A stretch of 26,064 nucleotides of DNA, taken from IMG/VR virus record IMGVR_UViG_3300033145_001111, positions 1 through 26,064 of that record, one strand, 5' to 3'. This stretch comes from a virus. Positions within the stretch are counted from its first letter, which is position 1; each line of letters starts with the position of its first letter. Position numbers and translations under genes: made by a program. Positions 1 through 7,098 of the stretch are shown in pieces. The notes under the pieces were generated by a model. That model saw only the letters and a program-made list of their open reading frames with translations, was not told the origin of the DNA and did not search any database.

Positions 1-54
1 CTTAGGTGTTCTAGCTATCTTAGTTGGAGTATGGCAAAAGATGAGAATAGGTGG
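1..54. repeat. Direct terminal repeat, left copy (genome closure)
   Basis: These 54 bases are identical to the last 54 bases of the window. They lie inside a capsid-like gene, and joining the two ends keeps that gene's frame open to its stop at 65-67. The simplest reading is a circular molecule, with the repeat an assembly overlap. A real short terminal repeat on a linear genome is possible but unlikely in the middle of a coding frame. Confidence 0.9.
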
Positions 55-67
55 TGGAAGTATTTAA
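1..67 (+). CDS. Putative major capsid-like protein, 3' end (continuation of 25769-26064)
   Basis: This is the C-terminal part of the capsid-like gene that starts at 25769. The frame begins at base 2, reads the end of the second transmembrane helix and the tail VWQKMRIGGGSI, and stops with TAA at 65-67. The first 54 bases duplicate the window end, so only 55-67 are unique here. The next capsid-like gene starts 13 nt downstream at 81, so the two are probably on one transcript. Confidence 0.8.
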   Translation, partial: LGVLAILVGVWQKMRIGGGSI

Positions 68-80
68 ACATCTATTGAAA

Positions 81-626
81 ATGTTTAAAAAAGGGCAAAC
101 TGCAGGACTAATTACTAGTCTTGTTTTCGGAATTGCTTCATTAGTTATTGGAGTTATAATTGCTTTTGTAATTGTATCTACATTATCAGGTGCAGGATTA
201 CTTGAATCTAGTAGAAGTACTGGAACTGTAACAGATGAAACGGATGGATTTATCAATTCAACAACTTATCAAATTGCAGGACTAGATACTAATTTTATTC
301 CAGGAACAATATCTATTGTAGCTAAGAATTTTACAGATGGAACAACCATTCCAGCTGCAAACTATACTCTTAGTTCTACAGGTGTTTTAACAAATGCAAC
401 TATTGTTGTATATACAAATGTTACCTTAGATTATTCTTTTAGCATATATTCTGCAGAAGAATTAAGTGGAGATGCACTTAGTGCAAATTTCACAAGAGGA
501 GTAGATAATGTATCAGCTAAAATTCCCACAGTATTACTTGTTGCAGCTATTGTATTAATACTTAGTGTATTAGCAATTCTTGTAGGAGTATGGCAGAAAA
601 TGAGAATTGGAGGCGGTTCTATTTAA
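81..626 (+). CDS. Capsid-like paralogue with inserted ectodomain
   Basis: A 181-residue tandem paralogue of the preceding gene. The first helix region (about residues 9-41) and the end (NVSAKIPTVLL onward, including MRIGGGSI) match almost residue for residue. The short loop is replaced by about 90 residues that look like a beta-rich domain and carry many N-glycosylation sequons (NST, NFT, NYT, NAT, NVT, plus NFT and NVS at the end). The DNA of the matching helices differs mainly at silent positions, so this is an old, selected duplication and not an assembly artefact. The likely role is a minor or decorated capsid subunit exposing the insert on the virion surface. ATG at 81 is preferred over GTG at 51 because it aligns with the paralogue start MF. 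An oligo-T terminator follows. Confidence 0.8.
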   Translation: MFKKGQTAGLITSLVFGIASLVIGVIIAFVIVSTLSGAGLLESSRSTGTVTDETDGFINSTTYQIAGLDTNFIPGTISIVAKNFTDGTTIPAANYTLSSTGVLTNATIVVYTNVTLDYSFSIYSAEELSGDALSANFTRGVDNVSAKIPTVLLVAAIVLILSVLAILVGVWQKMRIGGGSI

Positions 627-635
627 ACAAATCAA

Positions 636-668
636 TTTTTAATTTTTTTTTCTTTTTTTTTTAATTTT
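636..668 (+). terminator. Oligo-T transcription terminator
   Basis: A run made almost wholly of T (with short AA and single C breaks) lies 10 nt after the stop of the second capsid-like gene. Archaeal RNA polymerase terminates at such oligo-T tracts without needing a hairpin. This would end the capsid transcript and insulate it from the adhesin promoter just downstream. Confidence 0.75.
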
Positions 669-675
669 AGTAGGA

Positions 676-683
676 TTTATAAA
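676..683 (+). promoter_or_regulatory. TATA box (TTTATAAA) for the adhesin gene
   Basis: TTTATAAA is centred about 33 nt before the ATG at 713, directly after the oligo-T terminator. Archaeal transcription usually starts about 25-27 nt after the box, giving an almost leaderless message. Confidence 0.7.
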
Positions 684-712
684 GTTTGGATTATTGATAA
701 ATTCAATATAAA

Positions 713-3340
713 ATGAAATCTTATTTATTTTTAATTCTAAATTTTATACTATTACTTTTATTAATTCCAACAATTTCTTCTTTTAAACCTTCTGAATTTG
801 ATTTTGATTATCCTTCCATAGAATTTGATAACAATACGGCCTTTGTAAATAGATCTGATTTCTGGGATAATTTAGATACTCCTGATGATATTTTCATAGG
901 AGATTTAGATACTGATGGGGGTCTTTATATGGATTTAAATGATGTTATTTCTTTTGCTTGGGGTTATACAGGAATAGAAAACTTATATTCTATGCAATTA
1001 GAGAAATACCTTTATGATATTAGTAATAATGTTGTTTTAGATATAGGAGAAAGAACTCTTAGTGGAATAGGTGGTTTAATGATAGATTTTAAGAATTTAG
1101 GACACATAGATTTTTTTGATAATAATTTAACAACAACTGGAAACATAACCGCAAATTTAGTAACTGCAAATATTTCTATGAACTATCTTAATTCAGCAAC
1201 TTATACAACACTTCAAGATTGGAGTGATACAACTCAAAGTGCAGGGAAGATAAGTGGGGGAGTTTTTACTTCAAATGGAGATGGAACTGTAAAAGTATCT
1301 GCAGGAACAGGGATTATTAAATTAATTGATAGTCCAATAGCTCCTAACTACTTTTTTGATTGGGTTGAAAATGCAAGTGTTCCCTTAGTTGATAATGCTA
1401 CAAATTATATTTATATTGATGTAAATGGAGGAACTCCAGACATCAAAGCTACAATCATAAAATCAGATGCAAATAATAGGAATAAGATTTTATTAGGAAA
1501 AATATTTAGAGAAGGAAATGATTTACATAAGGCAGAAGCAGGAATGGTAATTACAGAAGCAACAAAAAGAACCCTTACTTATTTTACACAAGTGTTTGGA
1601 GAAGTTGTAAGGGCAAGTGGTTATCTTATTGCTGAAACAGGAAATAGATATTTAACCACAACTAATGGGGTTTTATTTGCAGGATTAACAAGATTAACTA
1701 CTACAGCAATAGATACCTCTGGTGCAGGTGTTCTTGAATATTATTATAGAGATGCAGGAGCAGGTTGGAATGAATTTGAAGCAGATACAATTAATAATTC
1801 TCATTGGGATGATGGAACTGGAACATTAAATACATTAACTCCAAATAGATATGGGGTTCATTGGGTTTATGGAGATGCAGATGGACATTTAATGGTAGTT
1901 TATGGACAAGGAGATTATACCTTAGCACAAGCAGAAGCAGTACAACCTCCAACAACATTACCAAATCATGTTGCTGAATTTGGGTTTATAACTGCAAAAA
2001 TAGTAGTTAAAGAAGGGGAAACCAATTTATTTGAAGTTGAAAGTGCTTATGATATTGCTTTTACTCCAAGTGGTGCAAGTGTTCATAATGAATTGAGTGG
2101 ATTACAAGGTGGAAGTGCAAATGAATATTATCATTGGACTTTTTCTGATTATACTAATAGATTTTTAGCAGATGGAACAATCCCAATGACTAGTAATTTA
2201 GATATGGGAACTAATAATATTACTAACCTTAGTGAGATTAGAAATTCAGTAAAATCAGATGTTATACCTGCCTTAAGTCCTGAAGTTTATTGGAAGTTTG
2301 AAGATGATTTATTGGATTCAAGTGGTAATGGAAAAACACTTTCAAAAATCGGAGGAATAGAAGCTTATGCTATAGGAATAGGTATTGAAACTAAAGCAAT
2401 AGATTTAGATGGCTCAACAGTTTATAAGGCAACAACTTACAGCCCTATTGAAAATGATGACCCTCGTTCTGTAAGTGTTTGGTTTAAAACTGTTTCAAAT
2501 AATAAAATGGCTATAGTTGATTGGGGAGATGTTTTAGCTGATACAAGAAATTCTTTTGGAATATGGCTTGAAGACTCTGGAGATAATTCTGTTATAACTA
2601 TTGTTTTTGGCTCTGAGTCATTAGTAGGAACAACTGAATATTTAAATGATGGAGAATGGCATAATGTAGTTGTAACTTATTCAGGGGGGCTTGTAACAAA
2701 TAATTTTATTATGTATATTGATGGGGTTGAGGAAACCTTAGGAAGTGTCCCCGCAATAACATTAGATACTGACTCAGATGATGTAGCAATAGGAAGGTCT
2801 TCTACTCATAATGGATTTTATTTTGATGGAAAAATTGATGAAGTCGCAATATTTGGAGATATTCTAACTCAAGAAGAAGTAACTTCAATCTATGATTCAC
2901 TATCTGGAAAATTAAATATTATTAGTAATGTAAAGATTACAGGAGATTTAGTAACTCTAGGTGCAAATACAGCAGAAGATTTTCTTGAAAGTTCTGTAGT
3001 TTTAGATAAAGAGGGAACAACTGCATTAAGTCATTTTACTACAACAAGCGAAGAAAGAACTAAGGATGGAGAGTACGACCATGAAAATGTCGACGACGAT
3101 TTAATAAAGGTTTTAGTTCCATTAAAAGAAAAAGTCCCCGAACATTATGTAAAGTCTGTTAGCAAATTAGTGGAATTAATGAGAGATGCAATTTATGAAA
3201 TTAAAACTTGGATGGGAATAACAGATGATAGAATTGAAGAATTAGAAACGGAAAACCAAAAGATAAAAGATTGCACTTCATCTTCAAAAGATTTCCCAGA
3301 ATATAAAACTTGCATTGCAGGGATGGACATTATATTCTGA
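713..3340 (+). CDS. Secreted LamG/fibre-like adhesin (putative receptor-binding protein)
   Basis: 875 residues. A Sec signal peptide (about 1-23, hydrophobic, ending TISS) is followed by a region with short Asn/Thr-rich repeats (NLTTTGNITANLVTANIS) like phage tail-fibre shafts. A beta-rich domain lies at about 170-450. A LamG/concanavalin-like jelly roll at about 520-735 has the typical opening PEVYWKFEDDLLDSSGNGKT and ending KIDEVAIFGDILTQEEV. A charged C-terminal helical part (about 780-855) includes a short coiled coil, and two Cys lie near the end. There is no C-terminal membrane anchor, so the protein is either released or attached to the particle through partners. It likely binds host-surface glycans. 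The domain mix of tailed-phage fibre features with LamG is unusual for a tailless virus. The exact family is unknown. Confidence 0.75.
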   Translation: MKSYLFLILNFILLLLLIPTISSFKPSEFDFDYPSIEFDNNTAFVNRSDFWDNLDTPDDIFIGDLDTDGGLYMDLNDVISFAWGYTGIENLYSMQLEKYLYDISNNVVLDIGERTLSGIGGLMIDFKNLGHIDFFDNNLTTTGNITANLVTANISMNYLNSATYTTLQDWSDTTQSAGKISGGVFTSNGDGTVKVSAGTGIIKLIDSPIAPNYFFDWVENASVPLVDNATNYIYIDVNGGTPDIKATIIKSDANNRNKILLGKIFREGNDLHKAEAGMVITEATKRTLTYFTQVFGEVVRASGYLIAETGNRYLTTTNGVLFAGLTRLTTTAIDTSGAGVLEYYYRDAGAGWNEFEADTINNSHWDDGTGTLNTLTPNRYGVHWVYGDADGHLMVVYGQGDYTLAQAEAVQPPTTLPNHVAEFGFITAKIVVKEGETNLFEVESAYDIAFTPSGASVHNELSGLQGGSANEYYHWTFSDYTNRFLADGTIPMTSNLDMGTNNITNLSEIRNSVKSDVIPALSPEVYWKFEDDLLDSSGNGKTLSKIGGIEAYAIGIGIETKAIDLDGSTVYKATTYSPIENDDPRSVSVWFKTVSNNKMAIVDWGDVLADTRNSFGIWLEDSGDNSVITIVFGSESLVGTTEYLNDGEWHNVVVTYSGGLVTNNFIMYIDGVEETLGSVPAITLDTDSDDVAIGRSSTHNGFYFDGKIDEVAIFGDILTQEEVTSIYDSLSGKLNIISNVKITGDLVTLGANTAEDFLESSVVLDKEGTTALSHFTTTSEERTKDGEYDHENVDDDLIKVLVPLKEKVPEHYVKSVSKLVELMRDAIYEIKTWMGITDDRIEELETENQKIKDCTSSSKDFPEYKTCIAGMDIIF

Positions 3341-3384
3341 TGGTAGTAGGTGGTATGATATAAAATATTAATTTTAAATACCTA

Positions 3385-3392
3385 AGATTTAT
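3385..3392 (+). promoter_or_regulatory. TATA box (TTTATATA) for the replication operon
   Basis: TTTATATA in the 3341-3502 gap predicts a transcription start near 3412-3418, leaving a leader of about 90 nt before the first gene at 3503. Such a long leader is exceptional here, where most promoters are nearly leaderless. It carries a possible hairpin. Confidence 0.6.
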
Positions 3393-3417
3393 ATATTAAA
3401 AAGATTTCTTTTAATTG

Positions 3418-3469
3418 TGCTTCACCCATTCTAAATCGTGAGGTTTTAAAGTAAGCACACTTTTTATCG
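3418..3469 (+). promoter_or_regulatory. Possible structured leader upstream of the replication operon
   Basis: TGTGCTT (starting near 3416) can pair with AAGCACA (ending near 3460), enclosing an inner TCAC/GTGA pairing. The rest of the 3341-3502 gap holds the TATA box and AT-rich DNA, and no gene is seen. The structure could be a translational control element or a small RNA. The short stems make this weak evidence. Confidence 0.3.
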
Positions 3470-3502
3470 TCGGTGGAAATTGTAAAGGTTCGCATAATCT
3501 AG

Positions 3503-3775
3503 ATGGGAAGGTTTTATAAAGGTTATTCTATAATAGATAATATGACAGATGACAAAATTTACAGGACACTTGAATTCTTTAAATCAACTGGTAAGAAAAT
3601 TCATATTAAAATTATAGCTGGAGCTGATGAAGGGTTATTTAGAAATGGTTTTGTTTTAGATGTTTCTTTAGATCAAAGATGTTTTGTATTTGTTGATGAT
3701 GTTCTTGGAGAGAGGCCTTATTTATTTGAAGAGGTTGATGAAAATATAAATGTTTATAGGGAGAAGGGAGAATGA
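3503..3775 (+). CDS. Small beta-barrel-like (Sm/SH3-like) protein, function unknown
   Basis: 90 residues with alternating beta-strand patterns: KIHIKIIAG, GFVLDVSLDQRCFVFVDD, PYLFEEV, NINVYRE. The Gly-Asn-Gly turn and the strand order resemble small SH3-fold barrels such as Sm-like proteins, but I cannot name a family. It opens the replication operon and overlaps the next small gene by ATGA, so the genes are probably translationally coupled. If the fold is right, nucleic-acid binding is plausible; this is inference. Confidence 0.7.
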   Translation: MGRFYKGYSIIDNMTDDKIYRTLEFFKSTGKKIHIKIIAGADEGLFRNGFVLDVSLDQRCFVFVDDVLGERPYLFEEVDENINVYREKGE

Positions 3776-3882
3776 TAGAATTTACTAATCCAACTGAACA
3801 AGACTTAGAAAGAGAAGATAGAGAATTAAAAAAGAACCAGGATGATTACTGGGGAGATAATGATGTGGGGGTTTGTTGTTGA
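3772..3882 (+). CDS. Small acidic protein, 36 residues, unknown
   Basis: The ATG overlaps the stop of the preceding gene (ATGA), and its TGA overlaps the ATG of the HNH gene, so it fills the space between them exactly. The product is very acidic (EQDLEREDRELKKNQDDYW) and ends in Cys-Cys. Tight coupling on both sides is the main evidence that it is real. Confidence 0.55.
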   Translation: MIEFTNPTEQDLEREDRELKKNQDDYWGDNDVGVCC

Positions 3883-4760
3883 TGGAAGAAGAAAATCAAT
3901 TATATAATCCTAATGCAAACATTAATAGGAAAAAAGTTTTAATTATTTTAGATAAAATAATATATCCTAAATCTTTAAAAGAAATAATAAATGGGATGGA
4001 TTTTAAGAAAAAAGAATTTGAATTTAATTTATTTTTAAAAGATTCTTATGTTTGGGTAATAAGTCTTCACGATACAAATGAAAAGAGATTAGATTTAATA
4101 ACTAAAGAGATTAGAAATGAATTTTGTAATCAATTTAGTAAGGGGGGGGTAATTCATTTTAATGGAACAGAATTTATTGAAGAGTTAAGCAATTTAAAAG
4201 AGAAAATAAACAATGGAATTCCAGAAAGATTATTCAATGAATGGTTTATGAATTTAGCTATCCATTTAAGTAAAATGAAACATCCATTAGATAATTCTGG
4301 AAAGATTAAAAAAAAATATTTACCTGGTAGCCATATAGTTTCATTTAAATATAAGGTAGATAATTTACCTATAGTTTATTCAAATTACTTATTTATTTCT
4401 TCTGATGGAACAATGTTATCTAAACCATATATAAACGAACTTGCAAAAAAATCAGAAAAAGAAGCTAATGAAAAATTATTTAATACTGAAAAAAAGAAAA
4501 AAATATCTAAAAGAAATCCCTTAGATTCAAAACTAAGGCATGAAGTATTCAAGAGAGATGGATATAAATGTTTAGAATGTGGTGCTACTAATAAAGAAAA
4601 AACATTACATTGCGATCATATTATTCCAGTAGCACAAAATGGAACTGATGAGATGGACAATTTACAAACTTTATGTGATGATTGTAATTTAGCCAAATCG
4701 GATAAATGTTGGAAGGGAAATTTAAATGAGGTGGAGAATGGAAAAACAAAAGCTATCTAA
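3882..4760 (+). CDS. HNH endonuclease-like protein
   Basis: 292 residues from ATG 3882. The C-terminal third holds an HNH domain with a zinc-binding frame: Cys-x2-Cys at about 229-232, the HCDHIIP core at about 243-249, the Asn of DNLQTLCDDCN, and Cys-x2-Cys at about 265-268. The first 200 residues are a charged mixed alpha/beta region I do not recognise; it could be the targeting part. It sits directly before and overlaps the replicative helicase. Plausible roles are nicking at a replication origin, genome processing, or homing/host-DNA attack. It is not recognisably a terminase. The ATG is preferred over an in-frame TTG at 3873 because it couples to the upstream stop. Confidence 0.85.
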   Translation: MEEENQLYNPNANINRKKVLIILDKIIYPKSLKEIINGMDFKKKEFEFNLFLKDSYVWVISLHDTNEKRLDLITKEIRNEFCNQFSKGGVIHFNGTEFIEELSNLKEKINNGIPERLFNEWFMNLAIHLSKMKHPLDNSGKIKKKYLPGSHIVSFKYKVDNLPIVYSNYLFISSDGTMLSKPYINELAKKSEKEANEKLFNTEKKKKISKRNPLDSKLRHEVFKRDGYKCLECGATNKEKTLHCDHIIPVAQNGTDEMDNLQTLCDDCNLAKSDKCWKGNLNEVENGKTKAI

Positions 4761-6423
4761 AGAAACAACTACAAAATTAATTCATAAAGACGCTGAAAAA
4801 TTTAGGGAGAAGAATCCTGAATTAAAAAAAGCAATAGAAACAGTTAGAGAACAAAGAAAGATGAATGTTAAATTAGATTCTGAGGCTGTTGGAGAATATA
4901 TTAAAAGTTGGGCAACGATGAAAAAAAATCCAGCAATGGTTTCTTCAATGAAATTGGTATCAAAAAATTCTGAATTTTCAATACAAGAATTAAAGGAAAT
5001 GATTAGTGATGAGAAAAAAGAAAGACAAGAAGAAAGTAAAAAACAAGAAGAACCAAAAAAGAAACCGGAAAACTTTAAAGAAGAAATATTCACATTACTT
5101 TTATTAAAAAAGTATGATGAAGCTAATGAATTAATAGTTGAAGAAATAAAAAGAAATAATTATATTTATACTGTAAAAGATGATGTTAAACCAGAAATTT
5201 GGATTTATAAAGAAGGAGTTTATGTGCCTCAAGGAAAATGTGAAATAGAAAAACAAGTTAGAAAGCTATTAGGGAAAGCATTCAAAATAAGTTTATCAAA
5301 TGAAATATTACATAAAATTAAAGCAGATACACAAATAGATATAGATGAATTTTTCAAGACAAATTACATTGATGAAGTTCCTGTGAAGAATGGGATATTA
5401 AATATCTTCACTAGAGAATTAAGTTTCTTTGATCCTAAAAAAATATTCTTCAATAAGCTTCCAATAACTTATAATCCTGAAGCAAAATGTCCAATAATAA
5501 TAAAATTCTTAGAAGATGTTTTAAAATCTAAGGATGATGTTCCAGTTATGTTAGAATTATTTGGTTTTGCAATGTTAAAAGAATATAGATTTGAAAAAGC
5601 ATTTATGTTTGTAGGTTCAGGAAGAAACGGTAAATCAAAAACAATTGAATTATTAAAACATTTATTAGGAATTGAAAACTGTTGTTCTGTTCCATTATCT
5701 CAAATTACTGCAGAGAATACTTCTGTTGAACAATTACATGGAAAGATGGTTAATCTTGCAGGAGATTTAAGTAATGATAGTTTAAAGAAAACAGGAATGT
5801 TTAAGCAAACTGTTGGAAGAGATTTAATTTCTGCTAAAAGAAAATATTTAAGAGATTTACCTTTTGTTAATTATGCCAAACATATCTTTGCCTGTAATGA
5901 ATTACCGAAAGTTTATGATCTTTCTGATGGGTTTTGGACTAAATGGGTATTATTAGAATTTCCATATAAATTTATTACACAAAAAGAATTTGATTCTTTA
6001 CCAGAAAAAGAAAGAGAAATGAAAAAAATATTAGATACGGATATTATACAAAAAATTACAACAGAAGAAGAAATGAGTGGGCTTCTAAATACGGCATTAG
6101 ATAATCTCCAACTATTAATTAATAATAAAGATTTTAGTTATTCAAAAGGAACTGCAGATATTAAAGATTTTTGGATAAGACAATCAGATAGTTTTGCAGC
6201 ATTTTGTATTGATAAAATTATTGGAGATTATAATAATCATATTTCAAAAAAAAATTTGAGAAAAGAATTCAATTTTTATTGTAAAAGAAATAAACTAAAA
6301 GGATCTTCAGACAAGGGAATTAAGGCAGCATTAGAGGATAGATATGGTGCTGTTGAATCACAAATAAGGATTGGAGAAGATAGAGAAAGGGTATGGGAAG
6401 GAGTGAGGTTTAAAGATGAATAA
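4738..6423 (+). CDS. SF3 replicative helicase (D5/P4-like)
   Basis: 561 residues. The charged, partly coiled N-terminus (1-115) has no visible archaeo-eukaryotic primase motifs. A D5_N-like region (about 115-275) follows. The SF3 ATPase has Walker A GSGRNGKS (about 294-301), a Walker B-like MVNLAGDLS (about 337-345), and motif C ending in the sensor Asn of FACNELP (about 384-390). SDGFWTKWVLLEFP lies just downstream of it, as in D5-like enzymes. A C-terminal winged-helix-like region begins near ISKKNLRKEF. The family forms hexameric rings that unwind viral or plasmid origins. ATG 4738 overlaps the HNH gene end and has a purine-rich GAGGTGGAG just ahead. No primase gene is recognisable elsewhere in the window, so priming is probably host-derived or done by an unrecognised protein. 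Confidence 0.92.
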   Translation: MEKQKLSKETTTKLIHKDAEKFREKNPELKKAIETVREQRKMNVKLDSEAVGEYIKSWATMKKNPAMVSSMKLVSKNSEFSIQELKEMISDEKKERQEESKKQEEPKKKPENFKEEIFTLLLLKKYDEANELIVEEIKRNNYIYTVKDDVKPEIWIYKEGVYVPQGKCEIEKQVRKLLGKAFKISLSNEILHKIKADTQIDIDEFFKTNYIDEVPVKNGILNIFTRELSFFDPKKIFFNKLPITYNPEAKCPIIIKFLEDVLKSKDDVPVMLELFGFAMLKEYRFEKAFMFVGSGRNGKSKTIELLKHLLGIENCCSVPLSQITAENTSVEQLHGKMVNLAGDLSNDSLKKTGMFKQTVGRDLISAKRKYLRDLPFVNYAKHIFACNELPKVYDLSDGFWTKWVLLEFPYKFITQKEFDSLPEKEREMKKILDTDIIQKITTEEEMSGLLNTALDNLQLLINNKDFSYSKGTADIKDFWIRQSDSFAAFCIDKIIGDYNNHISKKNLRKEFNFYCKRNKLKGSSDKGIKAALEDRYGAVESQIRIGEDRERVWEGVRFKDE

Positions 6424-6575
6424 TCTTAAAACACAGGGTACACATGGTATTCTTAAAAGTGTTAATGCTTACAACCTACATAGGGTTTCTAAAACACTAT
6501 GTTCTCCCTGTTCCCATGCAAATTTTACACATAAAACTTTCACAATTATTAATAAAAAGGAGGTAAAAAGTTAAA
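6424..6575. other. Noncoding gap with long imperfect inverted repeat (candidate origin or structured RNA)
   Basis: No gene is seen between the helicase and the ssDNA-binding protein. A nested fold is possible. ACAGGG (6434-6439) pairs with CCCTGT (6506-6511). ACAT pairs with ATGT further in. AGTGTT (6458-6463) pairs with AACACT (6493-6498). AACC pairs with GGTT at the centre. The GC-richer, structured DNA between two replication genes makes it a candidate replication origin or regulatory RNA. The last 20 bases carry the Shine-Dalgarno of the next gene. Confidence 0.45.
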
Positions 6576-6926
6576 ATGGAATACCAAGATGAACTAAAAA
6601 AACTACAAGAAGGATCTAATTATTGGAAACCAAAAGTTGGACAGTTCAAGGTGAAATCATTGACAGAACTTGAACATGCAGAACCCTATATCAAACAAAA
6701 ATCTGATGGAACTGCAGAATCACATGAACAAAAGAAAATTCAAATTGTTGTTGGTGGTGAAGAAAAAACCTGGACATTTGGAAAAGGTGCAACACCTGCT
6801 TCAACATATGGTCAATTAGTAGAATTAGCAACAAAGAAAGGCAATACATTGAAAGATGTAGAGTTTACTGTAATTGTTAAGTCTGATGGAACTAAGAATG
6901 ATTATACCATCGTAGCCTTAGATTAA
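6576..6926 (+). CDS. OB-fold-like single-stranded DNA-binding protein
   Basis: 116 residues. The strand pattern (VGQFKVKSLTE, KKIQIVVGGEEKTWTFGKG, STYGQLVELATKKG, LKDVEFTVIVKSDGTKNDYTIV) fits small archaeal and viral ssDNA-binding OB-fold proteins that read as W-x-P-x-x-G-x-x-K followed by a Gly-Gln-Leu helix. No membrane or signal segment is present. It follows the SF3 helicase, as expected for a replication cofactor. It has a strong Shine-Dalgarno (GGAGGT, 6559-6564), one of only a few here, which implies high protein output. The family call is from pattern only. Confidence 0.7.
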   Translation: MEYQDELKKLQEGSNYWKPKVGQFKVKSLTELEHAEPYIKQKSDGTAESHEQKKIQIVVGGEEKTWTFGKGATPASTYGQLVELATKKGNTLKDVEFTVIVKSDGTKNDYTIVALD

Positions 6927-7098
6927 AAATAATACCGCTACAGGGCTGTATATAGCTTATTTAGTGCTTGTAGGATTGGATTGCACCCTACACTTCACAT
7001 TCACATATCATACTCACTCAACCTTTTCACACTCTTGGTTGGGTGTAAACCTGGAGAGGTTTCGATTATCATCTTTTTCCTCTCCAGGAATTATAATC
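6927..7098 (+). ncRNA. Structured noncoding stretch, possible RNA
   Basis: 172 bases without a convincing gene. CTACAGG (6938-6944) pairs with CTTGTAG (6967-6973), with GCTG/TAGC inside it. GGATTGCACCC (6978-6988) pairs with GGGTGTAAACC (7041-7051) with one A-A mismatch and one G-U. A perfect 10-bp stem CCTGGAGAGG (7050-7059) / CCTCTCCAGG (7079-7088) has a 19-nt loop. The last stem ends 10 nt before the next ATG, so it could be a leader element, a terminator or part of a small RNA. No known RNA family was recognised. Confidence 0.4.
7050..7088. repeat. Perfect 10-bp inverted repeat
   Basis: CCTGGAGAGG and its exact reverse complement CCTCTCCAGG are separated by 19 nt ending in TTTTT. It is GC-rich against a low-GC background and sits between the ssDNA-binding gene and the zinc-finger gene. 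It may be a terminator hairpin, a protein-binding site or an RNA stem. Confidence 0.75.

Noticed and set aside
51-80. GTG start at 51 for the second capsid-like gene
   Set aside because: It would overlap the end of the first capsid-like gene and add ten residues not present in the paralogue; ATG 81 aligns the two proteins.
3465-3475. 12-mer TTTATCGTCGGT shared with the region near 12267
   Set aside because: One site is a leader and the other lies inside a membrane-protein gene; two copies of a 12-mer are expected by chance in 26 kb.
3480-3505. tRNA T-arm-like AGGTTCGCAT segment, possible integration site
   Set aside because: GGTTCG is present, but the flanking bases do not form a T stem and no acceptor or anticodon arm could be found around it.
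6964-7098. N-terminal extension of the zinc-finger protein
   Set aside because: The extra 45 residues come from the stem-rich noncoding stretch and have odd His/Ser/Phe composition; the ATG at 7099 gives a compact zinc protein.
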